DNA from: Wocania arenilitoris
Lineage (GTDB): Bacteria; Bacteroidota; Bacteroidia; Flavobacteriales; Flavobacteriaceae
DNA length: 64,000 nt
Reading direction: 5' to 3'
NCBI RefSeq assembly: GCF_021728535.1
Contig: NZ_JAKKDU010000006.1
Coordinates: 124,001-188,000 of the forward strand
Under the pieces are notes generated by a model, which was given only the letters and a program-made list of their open reading frames with translations, was not told the origin of the DNA and searched no databases. Positions within the stretch are counted from its first letter, which is position 1; every line of letters starts with the position of its first letter. Made by a program: the position numbers and the translations under genes. Shown piece by piece: positions 55,421 through 64,000 of this stretch.

Positions 55421-58252
55421 CTAATGTAATTCTTTTTTAAGAAATTTAGCTGTGTAACTTTTTTTGTCTTTTATAATTTCTTCAGGTGTACCTTCAGCTA
55501 CTACTTGTCCGCCACCTTTTCCACCCTCGTAGCCAATATCAATAATATGGTCAACGGTTTTAATAACATCTAAATTATGCTCTATAATTAGTACGGTATT
55601 TCCTTTGTTTACCAATTTGTTTAATACAATCATTAGCACTCTAATATCTTCAAAATGAAGACCCGTAGTGGGTTCATCTAAAATATAAAAGGTATTCCCT
55701 GTATCGCGTTTACTTAATTCGGTAGCAAGTTTTATACGTTGTGCCTCACCACCAGAAAGCGTTGTGCTTTGTTGACCTAAAGTAATGTAGCCCAAACCTA
55801 CATCTTTTATAGTTTTTAACTTTTTATAGATTTTAGGTATATGCTCAAAAAATTCGACAGCTTCGCTAATTGTCATATTTAGCACATCACTAATTGACTT
55901 TCCTTTGTAACGAATTTCTAATGTTTCACGGTTAAAACGTTTGCCTTGGCAAGTTTCACACTCTACATAAACATCTGGTAAAAAATTCATTTCTATTACT
56001 CGTAATCCACCACCTTTACAAGTTTCGCAACGTCCGCCAGCAACATTAAAGCTAAAACGCCCAGCTTTATAACCTCTGATCATAGCCTCAGGAATTTTGG
56101 CAAAAAGGGCTCTTATTTCGCTAAAAGTACCTGTATAAGTTACAGGGTTGCTTCGTGGTGTTCTTCCAATGGGAGATTGATTTATATCAATTACTTTATC
56201 AATATGTTCTAACCCTTTGATACTTTTGTAAGGCATTGGTTTTTTAACGCCATTAAAATAATGTGCATTTAAAATGGGGTAGAGCGTTTCGTTTATTAAT
56301 GTAGATTTTCCGCTACCAGAAACCCCTGTAACACCAATCATTTTTCCTAAAGGTAGTTTTACCGAAATATTTTTTAAGTTATTTCCTGTGCAGCCTTTTA
56401 GCTCTAAAAATTTACCGTTTCCTTTTCTGCGTTTTTTAGGAATTTCAATTTGTTTAGTACCATTTAAATAATCTGCAGTTAGCGTATGATGTGTTTTTAG
56501 TTCGTGAGGGGCTCCAATACTAATTATTTCTCCTCCATGTTTTCCTGCTTTGGGGCCAATATCAATCACGTAGTCTGATCGTTCAATCATGTCTTTATCG
56601 TGTTCTACCACAATAACAGAGTTTCCTATATCTCGTAATGAGACTAAGGAATTTATGAGTTTTTCATTGTCACGCTGATGTAAACCAATACTAGGTTCGT
56701 CTAAAATATAAAGAACACCAACAAGTTGCGAGCCTATTTGTGTTGCTAATCGAATACGCTGTGCTTCGCCACCAGATAGCGACTTAGAGCTTCTATTTAA
56801 CGATAAATAATTCAATCCTACATCTAATAAAAATTGCAATCTAGATTTAATTTCTTTAAGAATTTCTTCGGCTATTTTAAATTGTTTTTCTGAAAGATGT
56901 TTCTCTAAATCATAAAACCAATTAGCAAGCTCAACAACATCTTTGTTAGCAAGTTCTGCTATATTTTTATTGTTTATTTTGAAATATAGTGACTCTTTTT
57001 TTAATCGAGAACCTTCGCAAGTAGGACATTTAATTTTGTCCATATAGTCTTTTGCCCAACGTTTTAACGATCTAGATTCTGCTGTTTTGTACTGATTTTC
57101 AATAAAATTGGCAACCCCTTCAAAATCTATTTTATAATCACGCGTAACCCCTAGAGTTTTACTTTCAACCGAAAATTTTTCGTTGCCACCATACAAAATC
57201 ATTTGTTTGGCTTCTTCAGGGATATCTTTAAACGCATCCGTTAGTTTAAAATTAAAGCGTTGCGCAATAGTTTCAAATTGTTTAAAAATCCAAGAATTTT
57301 TTTCTGGACCATGAGGTGCTAATGCACCATTTTTTATTGAAATAGAATCATCTGGAATAATTTTATTTTCATTGACTTGATATAATTCTCCGATGCCATT
57401 ACAGTTTAAGCACGCACCTTTTGGAGAATTGAACGAAAAGTTATTGGGTTCAGGATTTGGATATGAAACACCTGAAGACGGACACATTAAGTTTCTACTA
57501 AAATATCGTGTTTCTTGAGTGTCTTGATCTATTACCAACAGTACATCTTCACCATGATACATAGCCGTATTAATGGTTTCCGTAAGGCGTTTATCGTTAT
57601 CAACTAAATCATCAATTACCAACCTGTCGATAATAATTTCGATGTCGTGGGTTTTGTACCTATCAAGTTTCATGCCTTTAACAATATCTCGAATTTCCCC
57701 ATCAGTCCTTACTTTAACAAAACCTTGTTTGCCAATTTGCTCGAATAATTCGCGATAATGTCCTTTACGGGAGCGCACAACGGGAGCGAGAATATTAATA
57801 CGCTTTCCGTTAAAATCACTTATTATAAGCTCTTTAATTTGTTCATCGCTATAGCTTATCATTTTGTCACCAGTGTTATAGCTGTATGCATCACTGGCAC
57901 GAGCAAAAAGTAAGCGCATAAAATCGTAAATTTCGGTAATTGTACCAACTGTTGAGCGTGGTGACTTGCTGGTTGTTTTTTGCTCTATGGCTATTACTGG
58001 GGATAGTCCATCAATTTTATCAACATCTGGTCGTTCTAAGCCTCCTAAAAATTGTCTGGCATAGGCAGAAAAGGTTTCTATGTATCGGCGTTGCCCTTCA
58101 GCATAAATGGTGTCGAAAGCCAGTGAAGATTTTCCGCTACCCGATAAACCTGTAATAACAACAAGTTTTTCGCGAGGAATGGACACGTCAATGTTTTTAA
58201 GGTTGTGTACACGTGCGCCTTTTACTTCAATAGATTCTTCGAAATTTGTCAT
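55421..58252 (-). CDS. uvrA: UvrABC excinuclease subunit A
   Basis: The DNA-damage sensor ATPase of nucleotide excision repair. With the start at 58252 ([12 protein letters not shown]) it has 943 residues, the usual length. It shows two ABC modules: Walker [10 protein letters not shown] and GVSGSGKST; signature LSGGEAQR twice; and Walker B ILDEPS and ILDEPT. Zinc sites: [10 protein letters not shown] and [10 protein letters not shown] in the first half, and CETCKGGG with CETCQG in the second. A start nine codons earlier (58279) would run through a tandem repeat and is unlikely. It leads an operon with the LOG-family gene. Confidence 0.96.
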   Translation of the reverse strand: MTNFEESIEVKGARVHNLKNIDVSIPREKLVVITGLSGSGKSSLAFDTIYAEGQRRYIETFSAYARQFLGGLERPDVDKIDGLSPVIAIEQKTTSKSPRSTVGTITEIYDFMRLLFARASDAYSYNTGDKMISYSDEQIKELIISDFNGKRINILAPVVRSRKGHYRELFEQIGKQGFVKVRTDGEIRDIVKGMKLDRYKTHDIEIIIDRLVIDDLVDNDKRLTETINTAMYHGEDVLLVIDQDTQETRYFSRNLMCPSSGVSYPNPEPNNFSFNSPKGACLNCNGIGELYQVNENKIIPDDSISIKNGALAPHGPEKNSWIFKQFETIAQRFNFKLTDAFKDIPEEAKQMILYGGNEKFSVESKTLGVTRDYKIDFEGVANFIENQYKTAESRSLKRWAKDYMDKIKCPTCEGSRLKKESLYFKINNKNIAELANKDVVELANWFYDLEKHLSEKQFKIAEEILKEIKSRLQFLLDVGLNYLSLNRSSKSLSGGEAQRIRLATQIGSQLVGVLYILDEPSIGLHQRDNEKLINSLVSLRDIGNSVIVVEHDKDMIERSDYVIDIGPKAGKHGGEIISIGAPHELKTHHTLTADYLNGTKQIEIPKKRRKGNGKFLELKGCTGNNLKNISVKLPLGKMIGVTGVSGSGKSTLINETLYPILNAHYFNGVKKPMPYKSIKGLEHIDKVIDINQSPIGRTPRSNPVTYTGTFSEIRALFAKIPEAMIRGYKAGRFSFNVAGGRCETCKGGGLRVIEMNFLPDVYVECETCQGKRFNRETLEIRYKGKSISDVLNMTISEAVEFFEHIPKIYKKLKTIKDVGLGYITLGQQSTTLSGGEAQRIKLATELSKRDTGNTFYILDEPTTGLHFEDIRVLMIVLNKLVNKGNTVLIIEHNLDVIKTVDHIIDIGYEGGKGGGQVVAEGTPEEIIKDKKSYTAKFLKKELH

Positions 58253-58259
58253 AGAAAAT

Positions 58260-58291
58260 GCAAAGTTGCAAAGTTGCAAAGTTGCAAAGTT
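58260..58291. repeat. Tandem octamer repeat, four copies, upstream of uvrA
   Basis: The unit gcaaagtt is repeated four times without interruption, ending 8 bases before the ATG of uvrA (minus strand). On the minus strand each unit reads aactttgc. The distal copy forms TAACTTTG (58292-58285), a match to the -7 consensus, so copy number could affect promoter or leader function. Such slippage-prone repeats can vary between strains. Confidence 0.7.
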
Positions 58292-58389
58292 ACAATTTTA
58301 GATGTTAAATTCTTGTGAAGTTTTATTTAGAGATATGGATATTATTAAACCAAATATTAATAGTATTTAAAACAAAAACAGGAATTGTT

Positions 58390-59721
58390 CTAGTTTTCCA
58401 TCATTAACCGCTTGTTTACTAAATTTCCTATTTTTTTACCTTGCCCTATACCTAATTCAACTGCTGACCTGTAGTGAATTCCACCATACATCCTGCTTAT
58501 GGCTGCTTCTTGAGCAGCGGCGTTAAACGATGTAAATGGGCGAATTGGTAAGCCATAAGTAGTTTCGGTATCATCTAAAAAACTAAAATTATCTCCAAAA
58601 ACATCCGTTAATACGGTTGCTGCAGCGTTAGAAACAACAGAATGCCCGCTTGTATACTCTGGAAATGGTGGTGTTTGTAAAATAGGTTTCCAATCGTCGT
58701 CCCAATATTTATTAATAAGTGTTTCGGGTCTTACAAGATTGCTTCTATATTTTTCATCCCAGCAACTAATAAATGCATCAGCAATAGCAATGGATGTTTT
58801 GGTGTATGCAAAAACGGTGCGATTAAAATCGGATTTTTCAGTTTTACATGCAATTTTAGTAATGCCAATCCAATGGGCACCAGGTGTTATTTTTTTTACT
58901 GCAAACATTAAATGCCCACGTGTAACAGAAACGTAAGGATTACAGTCCCAAAAGCGTGCTATTAATACTTCTTCTGATTCATCGCCATCTTCAGTAATTA
59001 GGTTACTTATATTGTATACTTCTTTTAATTCTTTATGAAAGTCTGAACCTTCATCCATTGAAAACGAAGGAGGAGGAACAGGTTTAAATTGAGAAGCAGA
59101 ATCTATAACAAATGGTCTAATTTTCCCCCAATGCGGTTCTAAACCATCCATGTAAGCTGGTGGAGTAGGTTGCCATCGTTCTTCATTTTCTGGTTCGATG
59201 TCGAATTTAGACATGGTTCGGGTTTGGTTGTAGTTATCAGTATTCATCCATTCTGCAATGAAGTTAGAAACTTGCAGCGCATACTGTTTTGATGCTTCAA
59301 ACTCTGACTTGTTTTTTGCTTCCCAAATTTGATAAAGGCTATCACGAAAGGCTTCAATACGCTGCTCGGAAAAAATTAATTTCTTACTAACATCAATATG
59401 AGCAATTAAAGCGGCAAGTTGATAGTTTATATTTTCATCACTTTTAGGGATATGCTTTAAATGGTTTATTTGCCCTTTAAGTGAATGATACGTGGAATCA
59501 TTTTGTGCTATAATTTCGTAGGCTGCTATATTGGGATATACAAAAATTCGGCTAGCTACAGGTGGCGAAAAAATATCGTGTACCATTACCTCAATAACTT
59601 GATCTACCGAAGCGTGAAAATCGTTAGAAGTTATTATAATAGGTTTGGGGTTGTTTTTACTACAGGAAAAAGTAATAAGCACTACTAAAAACAGTAAAAA
59701 AGGTACTTTTATAAATCTCAT
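58390..59721 (-). CDS. Vanadium-haloperoxidase/PAP2-type phosphatase lipoprotein
   Basis: A 443-residue lipoprotein with signal peptide MRFIKVPFLLFLVVLITFSCS. The acid-phosphatase/vanadate-binding motifs are in order: KYRSNLVRPET (K-x6-RP), EYTSGHSVV (normally PSGH), and SRMYGGIHYRS (SRxxxGxHxxx). This is the active-site set shared by vanadium haloperoxidases and type 2 phosphatidic acid phosphatases. Which activity it has cannot be told from these motifs. The ATG at 59721 is preferred over a TTG at 59733, because the TTG gives no better signal peptide. It follows the FG-GAP lipoprotein gene by 12 bases and is probably in one operon with it, a pairing known in Bacteroidota. Confidence 0.85.
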   Translation of the reverse strand: MRFIKVPFLLFLVVLITFSCSKNNPKPIIITSNDFHASVDQVIEVMVHDIFSPPVASRIFVYPNIAAYEIIAQNDSTYHSLKGQINHLKHIPKSDENINYQLAALIAHIDVSKKLIFSEQRIEAFRDSLYQIWEAKNKSEFEASKQYALQVSNFIAEWMNTDNYNQTRTMSKFDIEPENEERWQPTPPAYMDGLEPHWGKIRPFVIDSASQFKPVPPPSFSMDEGSDFHKELKEVYNISNLITEDGDESEEVLIARFWDCNPYVSVTRGHLMFAVKKITPGAHWIGITKIACKTEKSDFNRTVFAYTKTSIAIADAFISCWDEKYRSNLVRPETLINKYWDDDWKPILQTPPFPEYTSGHSVVSNAAATVLTDVFGDNFSFLDDTETTYGLPIRPFTSFNAAAQEAAISRMYGGIHYRSAVELGIGQGKKIGNLVNKRLMMEN

Positions 59722-59733
59722 TTTAAAATTCAA

Positions 59734-62700
59734 TTATTTTATTAGCTCGTATACTTGGGCTTTGTCGTTATTTATTGTAGTTAATAAATAGGGTTTGTTA
59801 TTAAGAGTAATTATACTTAGGTTTTTAATGGCTTTATCGCTAAAATCGAGTCCTATTTTATTCCCCAAAGTAATATCATTTTCAGTATTAATGAGTGCTC
59901 CTGGAAATGAATCGAATTTACCATGAAAAGGAGTAACGCCAAAATAGTTTCCGGCAGCTAAAACTTCATTTTTACCATCAGCATCAAAATCAAAACTTAA
60001 AAATGAGGTTATTGGAGACACTTGCAATTCGTTTTTAAATGGTACGAATGTAAAACGATTATTTTCATTTTTTAAATACCCAGATTTAAGTTCCTCAATT
60101 TCTAAAAGGTTAGCTTTTTTTATTAGGTTTTCACTCAAAATAGCTTCAATAGGTTGTCCTGCAAAATCTTTATACGATGTGTATATTTTGTGTAAAGCCA
60201 CCATTTGTCCAGCAAGGTCATCTAATCCGAGTAAAGGATAATAAGCACCATTTTTATAGGTGCAAACTATAGTTTCGGTACGTCCGTTTTTATCAAAATC
60301 ATCATGATACATACGCATTGGGTGTTCGGCAGATGCTTTAAATTTAGAGTTAGTTCCCCAATTCCCTAAAAGATAATCTGTATCTCCGTCACCGTCAATA
60401 TCAAATGGTTCAATTTGTTGCCAAAGGCCTTTTATGTTGGAATCAAGAAGCTTCTCTTCTGTGAAAACACCATTGTTATTTTTAAAAAATTTAGGCGACA
60501 TCCATTCGCCAACTACTATTAAATCATTTTGTCCGTCCTTATTAAAATCGCTCCAAATCGCATCAGTAATCATACCTGCTTTTTGTAAAGCTTCATTTTT
60601 TAATACTGAAAAATTACCACTATCATTCTTTAAAATATAAGAGTTAGGAATGCTTCCAAAATCGTTTGATACCGAATTACTACCAATAAAAACATCTAAA
60701 TCGTCATCATTATCAACATCATTTGCAATAATTACTGAAGCATTTTCGTAAAATTCAGGAAGTTTTATGCTTTTAAAACCGGTATTGGTTTGTGTAAAAT
60801 AGGAGTCGAGTAGTGGTTTGGTTTTGTTTGAAAAATCGCCACCACCAGAGCCAATAATGATGTCGTTTTTATCATCATTATTAAAATCTGCAATAATAGC
60901 TCTAACATCTTCTTTAATTGAATCGTTGGCAAAAAGATTGATTCTGTTTTCTTTGAAAATAGTATCGGTTTGGAAAAACACTTTTTGCGCTTTTAATTTT
61001 GAACCACCAAAGTAAACATCATCTTTTCCATCGTTATTTAAATCGCCAATAGCAACTGCTGGTCCGCGATCTGAGACACGATACGGTATAAGTTTTTGTC
61101 TATTGAAATCGAGATACTTATCTTCTTTATGTGCAAAATCAATACCTAAATTATCATCTAATTTTTTAAATAATGTCTTTTGTTGGTTATGTAAAGATTT
61201 ATAATTGAATGGCTTTGTATTTTCAGGCTTTATGGTTAAGGTTTGATTTAAGGAGATATCTTTAATGGTTTGGCTTGTTTTATTTGGCCATATAATTTTA
61301 AGTGAATCGATATTTTTAATAGATCCAAAACCAAAGTGAACTATAGGTTCTGATGACGATTGAAATCCTCTTGCAGTATAAAGCTCTTTATACTGAAGTT
61401 TATCTTTATAATATGCAAAAACTTTAGTGCCAATGCCAAAAGTATTTGGCTTTGAGTATTTAAATTTTAATTTAAGATAACTGGTACTATCTGTTGTTTT
61501 GTTATTTGCTTGATTAACATATAGAGAAACCCTTTCGTTAAGATTACTAACCACGATATCTAAATCGCCATCATTATCCAAATCGCCAATAGCTGTGGCT
61601 CCAGAAACTTGTTTGTCCATAGGTATCCATTGTTCAGATACATCTTCAAACATCAAGTTTTTACCACCTTTAAACATGTAATTACTAACTTTTCCAGAAG
61701 GCATGGCATCAAGTGATTCTTGATTCATTAATTTAGAATCGTTTATATTGTTTTGAATTTTTTCGTTTGAAAAAAAGTTGGTAAAATCTAAATCGTTTGG
61801 GCGCTTTAAAATACCGTTAGTTATAAAAATATCTTGCTCTCCATCCTGGTTGTAATCTGCAAAAAGGGAACTCCAACTCCAATCGGTAGCAGCAATACCA
61901 CTCATCAATCCAGTTTCTAAATAATTAGAATTTTGCTGATTTATATGAAGCATATTTCTTGTAAATTGATAATGATAACCAAACATGAGTTTTCTAACGT
62001 TTTGTGTTTGTACATTATCATCACTCTGTGAGGATTTTAAAATAACTTCATCTTCTGGAAGCATATCTAGCGACATAATATCTGGCCAGCCATCATGATT
62101 TATATCTGCAGCATCATTACCCATTGAAAACCTGCTAGTATGTCCAAAATAGTCTCTTAATTTTTCAGAAAACGTACCGTCGCCATTATTTATATAGTAA
62201 TAATCGTCTTCATAAAAATCATTACTAACATATATATCTGGATATGCATCTTGATTAAAATCAGCAATAGCAACACCTAAACCATAACCACTAATACTAC
62301 TTATAATACCTGCATCTTCGCTAACATTTGTAAATGTACCACCATCGTTTCGTAACAATTTATCACCTGTTTTATGGTTTCTTTTTTGACGAATTTTGAC
62401 GCCTTTATAAGAATCGTCAGTATGTACCGCATGATTTAAAAGATAGATATCTAAATCGCCATCTAAATCATAATCTAAAAATGCTGCCGAAGAACTGTAA
62501 GAATCATAATCTAGGATGTACTTTTTGGCACTTTCAGTAAAAGTTTCGTCGCCATTATTAATATACAGCTCGTTACGACCATTAAAACCATTTAACCCTA
62601 CAACTGCACAAACGTAAATATCGAGCAACCCATCTCCGTTAACATCACCCATAATAGCGCCAGTATTCCAAGAGCTATTTCCACTAACATTTGCTTTATC

Positions 62701-62997
62701 GGTAATATCTTCAAACTGCAAATTCCCTTTATTGAGATACAATTTGTTTTTCACTTGATTACCTGAAAAGAAAATATCTGGTAAATCGTCATTGTTTATA
62801 TCACCAATAGCAACGCCTCCACCGTTGTAAAAATAGATGTAGTCAAGAATGTTTAATTCGTTGGTTTCGGTAATCCTATTTTTAAAGGATAGCCCAGTTT
62901 TACTTGGTTTAGCACTAATGAATAATTGGTCTTTTTTTTGATTACAAGAAACCATTAAAAACCCAAGTAGTAAGATTATTAACTTGAAATTATTCAT
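59734..62997 (-). CDS. FG-GAP/VCBS-repeat lipoprotein of the CRTAC1 type
   Basis: A 1087-residue lipoprotein (signal FLMVSCNQ). It consists of many repeats of the FG-GAP/VCBS kind with the Ca-binding pattern DxDxDGxxD, for example GDVNGDGLLDIY, DYDLDGDLDIYL, DFNQDAYPDIYV, GDLDNDGDLDIVV and DFNKDGQNDLIVV. A middle segment (about 490-560; KYSKPNTFGIGTKVFAYYKDK, then HFGFGSIKNIDSLKIIWPN) is the ASPIC/UnbV domain typical of the CRTAC1 group. The repeats should form seven-bladed propellers on the cell surface or in the periplasm. Its partner is the PAP2/haloperoxidase lipoprotein gene just downstream. Confidence 0.9.
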   Translation of the reverse strand: MNNFKLIILLLGFLMVSCNQKKDQLFISAKPSKTGLSFKNRITETNELNILDYIYFYNGGGVAIGDINNDDLPDIFFSGNQVKNKLYLNKGNLQFEDITDKANVSGNSSWNTGAIMGDVNGDGLLDIYVCAVVGLNGFNGRNELYINNGDETFTESAKKYILDYDSYSSSAAFLDYDLDGDLDIYLLNHAVHTDDSYKGVKIRQKRNHKTGDKLLRNDGGTFTNVSEDAGIISSISGYGLGVAIADFNQDAYPDIYVSNDFYEDDYYYINNGDGTFSEKLRDYFGHTSRFSMGNDAADINHDGWPDIMSLDMLPEDEVILKSSQSDDNVQTQNVRKLMFGYHYQFTRNMLHINQQNSNYLETGLMSGIAATDWSWSSLFADYNQDGEQDIFITNGILKRPNDLDFTNFFSNEKIQNNINDSKLMNQESLDAMPSGKVSNYMFKGGKNLMFEDVSEQWIPMDKQVSGATAIGDLDNDGDLDIVVSNLNERVSLYVNQANNKTTDSTSYLKLKFKYSKPNTFGIGTKVFAYYKDKLQYKELYTARGFQSSSEPIVHFGFGSIKNIDSLKIIWPNKTSQTIKDISLNQTLTIKPENTKPFNYKSLHNQQKTLFKKLDDNLGIDFAHKEDKYLDFNRQKLIPYRVSDRGPAVAIGDLNNDGKDDVYFGGSKLKAQKVFFQTDTIFKENRINLFANDSIKEDVRAIIADFNNDDKNDIIIGSGGGDFSNKTKPLLDSYFTQTNTGFKSIKLPEFYENASVIIANDVDNDDDLDVFIGSNSVSNDFGSIPNSYILKNDSGNFSVLKNEALQKAGMITDAIWSDFNKDGQNDLIVVGEWMSPKFFKNNNGVFTEEKLLDSNIKGLWQQIEPFDIDGDGDTDYLLGNWGTNSKFKASAEHPMRMYHDDFDKNGRTETIVCTYKNGAYYPLLGLDDLAGQMVALHKIYTSYKDFAGQPIEAILSENLIKKANLLEIEELKSGYLKNENNRFTFVPFKNELQVSPITSFLSFDFDADGKNEVLAAGNYFGVTPFHGKFDSFPGALINTENDITLGNKIGLDFSDKAIKNLSIITLNNKPYLLTTINNDKAQVYELIK

Positions 62998-63171
62998 TAG
63001 AAAATGGTTTGCTTTTTAGAAATATTTTAAAATTCTTTATAAGAATATGTGTTAGCGAATATACGTTTTTTGTATATAAATATGAAGCTGAAAAACCATT
63101 CATTATTAAATAATGATCTTTGTGAGTTGAAGCGATTGTTGAGAAAAAAATTAACAAATTTAAAATATAAA

Positions 63172-63900
63172 CTACTCAGTTCCTTTTACAACATCCATTT
63201 CAAGACCAATAACAAGTAGTTTATGAAATGTTGGTAATTGAGCACCACCATCTGTGGTAATCCAGTCGCTCCAAGTAGCTTCTAAACCACCAATAGGAAG
63301 TATTGATGTCCACATTTTAAAACTTTTAGGCTTACCTGTTTCATCAAATAGCCATAAATACGAGTCACCTGGAGTTGTACCACCAGATGTGTAGGTTACT
63401 AAAAGAGCTTCTTCGTTATTATCTAATGTTACTAATCGACGCTCAACACCTTCATCAAAAACTTTGTATGGCGCAACAAGCCAAAACGAATCGTTATTAA
63501 AAATTTTAATGGCTTCATCTATTAATTCCTCTGCCATATCACCTTTCATTTTAAAGCTATGTACATATACGTTACTTAATGCATAATCTTTAAGATTTAG
63601 ATTAACCCGATACTCTTTCCAAAACACATCACAAATATTTTCGTTTTTTTTCCATTCAAAATGATGACGCCTTTTAAAAGTCCATTCAATATAATTGGTG
63701 TTTTTGTAGGCATCATAGTCTAAGGCGTCTAACATTTTAAGAGCTAAGGCATCTGCTTTTTCACCTTGAATACCTGTTGGTAGATCTTGATTGTATTTAA
63801 AAAAAACAAAACCAAAAAACAATAGGCTAGGTAGCGTAAGGAATATAATTATACCTGTAACTATTTTAAATGTTTTTTTAGATTTTGATTTGGGTTTCAC
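63172..63900 (-). CDS. Membrane-anchored protein of unknown function (242 aa)
   Basis: The protein has a basic N-terminus (KPKSKSKK), one transmembrane helix (about 12-34, IVTGIIIFLTLPSLLFFGFVFF) and a ~200-residue exposed domain. The domain is beta-rich with conserved-looking aromatic segments: WTFKRRHHFEWKKNENICDVFW, SFWLVAPYKVFDEGVERRLV, and LLVTYTSGGTTPGDSYLWLFDE. This resembles lipoprotein carrier-like (LolA/LppX-type) substrate-cradling folds, but I cannot prove that. No operon partner is seen and the gene stands alone at the right end of the window. Confidence 0.75.
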   Translation of the reverse strand: MKPKSKSKKTFKIVTGIIIFLTLPSLLFFGFVFFKYNQDLPTGIQGEKADALALKMLDALDYDAYKNTNYIEWTFKRRHHFEWKKNENICDVFWKEYRVNLNLKDYALSNVYVHSFKMKGDMAEELIDEAIKIFNNDSFWLVAPYKVFDEGVERRLVTLDNNEEALLVTYTSGGTTPGDSYLWLFDETGKPKSFKMWTSILPIGGLEATWSDWITTDGGAQLPTFHKLLVIGLEMDVVKGTE

Positions 63901-64000
63901 AACAATAAACCTTTGTTATCTAATTAATTAGAAAAGATAATTAGAGGTCTAAATTATTAAATATAACGGACTAAGAGAAGAAAAAACACTAAAAACCGAC

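Noticed and set aside
58253-58279. Start of uvrA nine codons upstream
   Set aside because: It runs through the tandem octamer; the ATG at 58252 gives the conserved UvrA N-terminus.

Overview
The window is AT-rich and protein-dense and comes from the family Flavobacteriaceae (phylum Bacteroidota). Evidence: type IX secretion/gliding proteins (SprB-like repeats, gliding-type C-terminal sorting domains, PorP/SprF partners), a TonB-dependent receptor with a carboxypeptidase-like N-terminal domain, lipoproteins with short lipoboxes, starts without Shine-Dalgarno sequences, and several upstream regions matching the Bacteroidota promoter TTG-N19-21-TAnnTTTG. The species cannot be named from the sequence.

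Layout. 1-3.0 kb: 3' end of mnmE and two exported proteins of unknown function. 3.2-18.1 kb: two adhesin plus PorP/SprF pairs, one of which contains a 3258-residue SprB-like giant. 18.1-38.6 kb: an accessory region built around a nonribosomal peptide synthetase (NRPS) locus. A minus-strand operon (hupE-like metal permease, C-A-PCP-E NRPS, GT1 glycosyltransferase, C-PCP-TE NRPS, Sfp-type phosphopantetheinyl transferase) runs opposite a plus-strand set (stand-alone carrier protein, C-A-PCP NRPS, a small membrane-anchored protein, TonB-dependent receptor). The left edge carries the decayed 3' end of a second phosphopantetheinyl transferase gene. 38.6-64 kb: mostly ordinary chromosome, with glutamine cyclotransferase, SRP RNA, SDR, fructose-6-phosphate aldolase, an ABC-F protein, pheT, fused branched-chain keto-acid dehydrogenase E1, a LOG-family protein, uvrA, and an FG-GAP/haloperoxidase lipoprotein pair.

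The most interesting system is the NRPS locus. The adenylation domain of the 1380-residue synthetase is interrupted between core motifs A8 and A9 by a complete PP-loop ATPase of the alpha-ANH type (SGGKDS, two zinc-type CxxC pairs, then CxxC plus one distal Cys). Its specificity residues read as the asparagine code. The terminal synthetase has no adenylation domain, and its thioesterase appears to use Cys rather than Ser as nucleophile. Because a HupE-type metal permease is in one operon and a TonB-dependent receptor follows the other, I infer that the product is a secreted, possibly glycosylated metal-binding peptide, perhaps with a sulfur- or nitrogen-modified carbonyl installed by the PP-loop insert. 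The chemistry and the metal are inference. The domain order, motifs and gene arrangement are read directly from the sequence.
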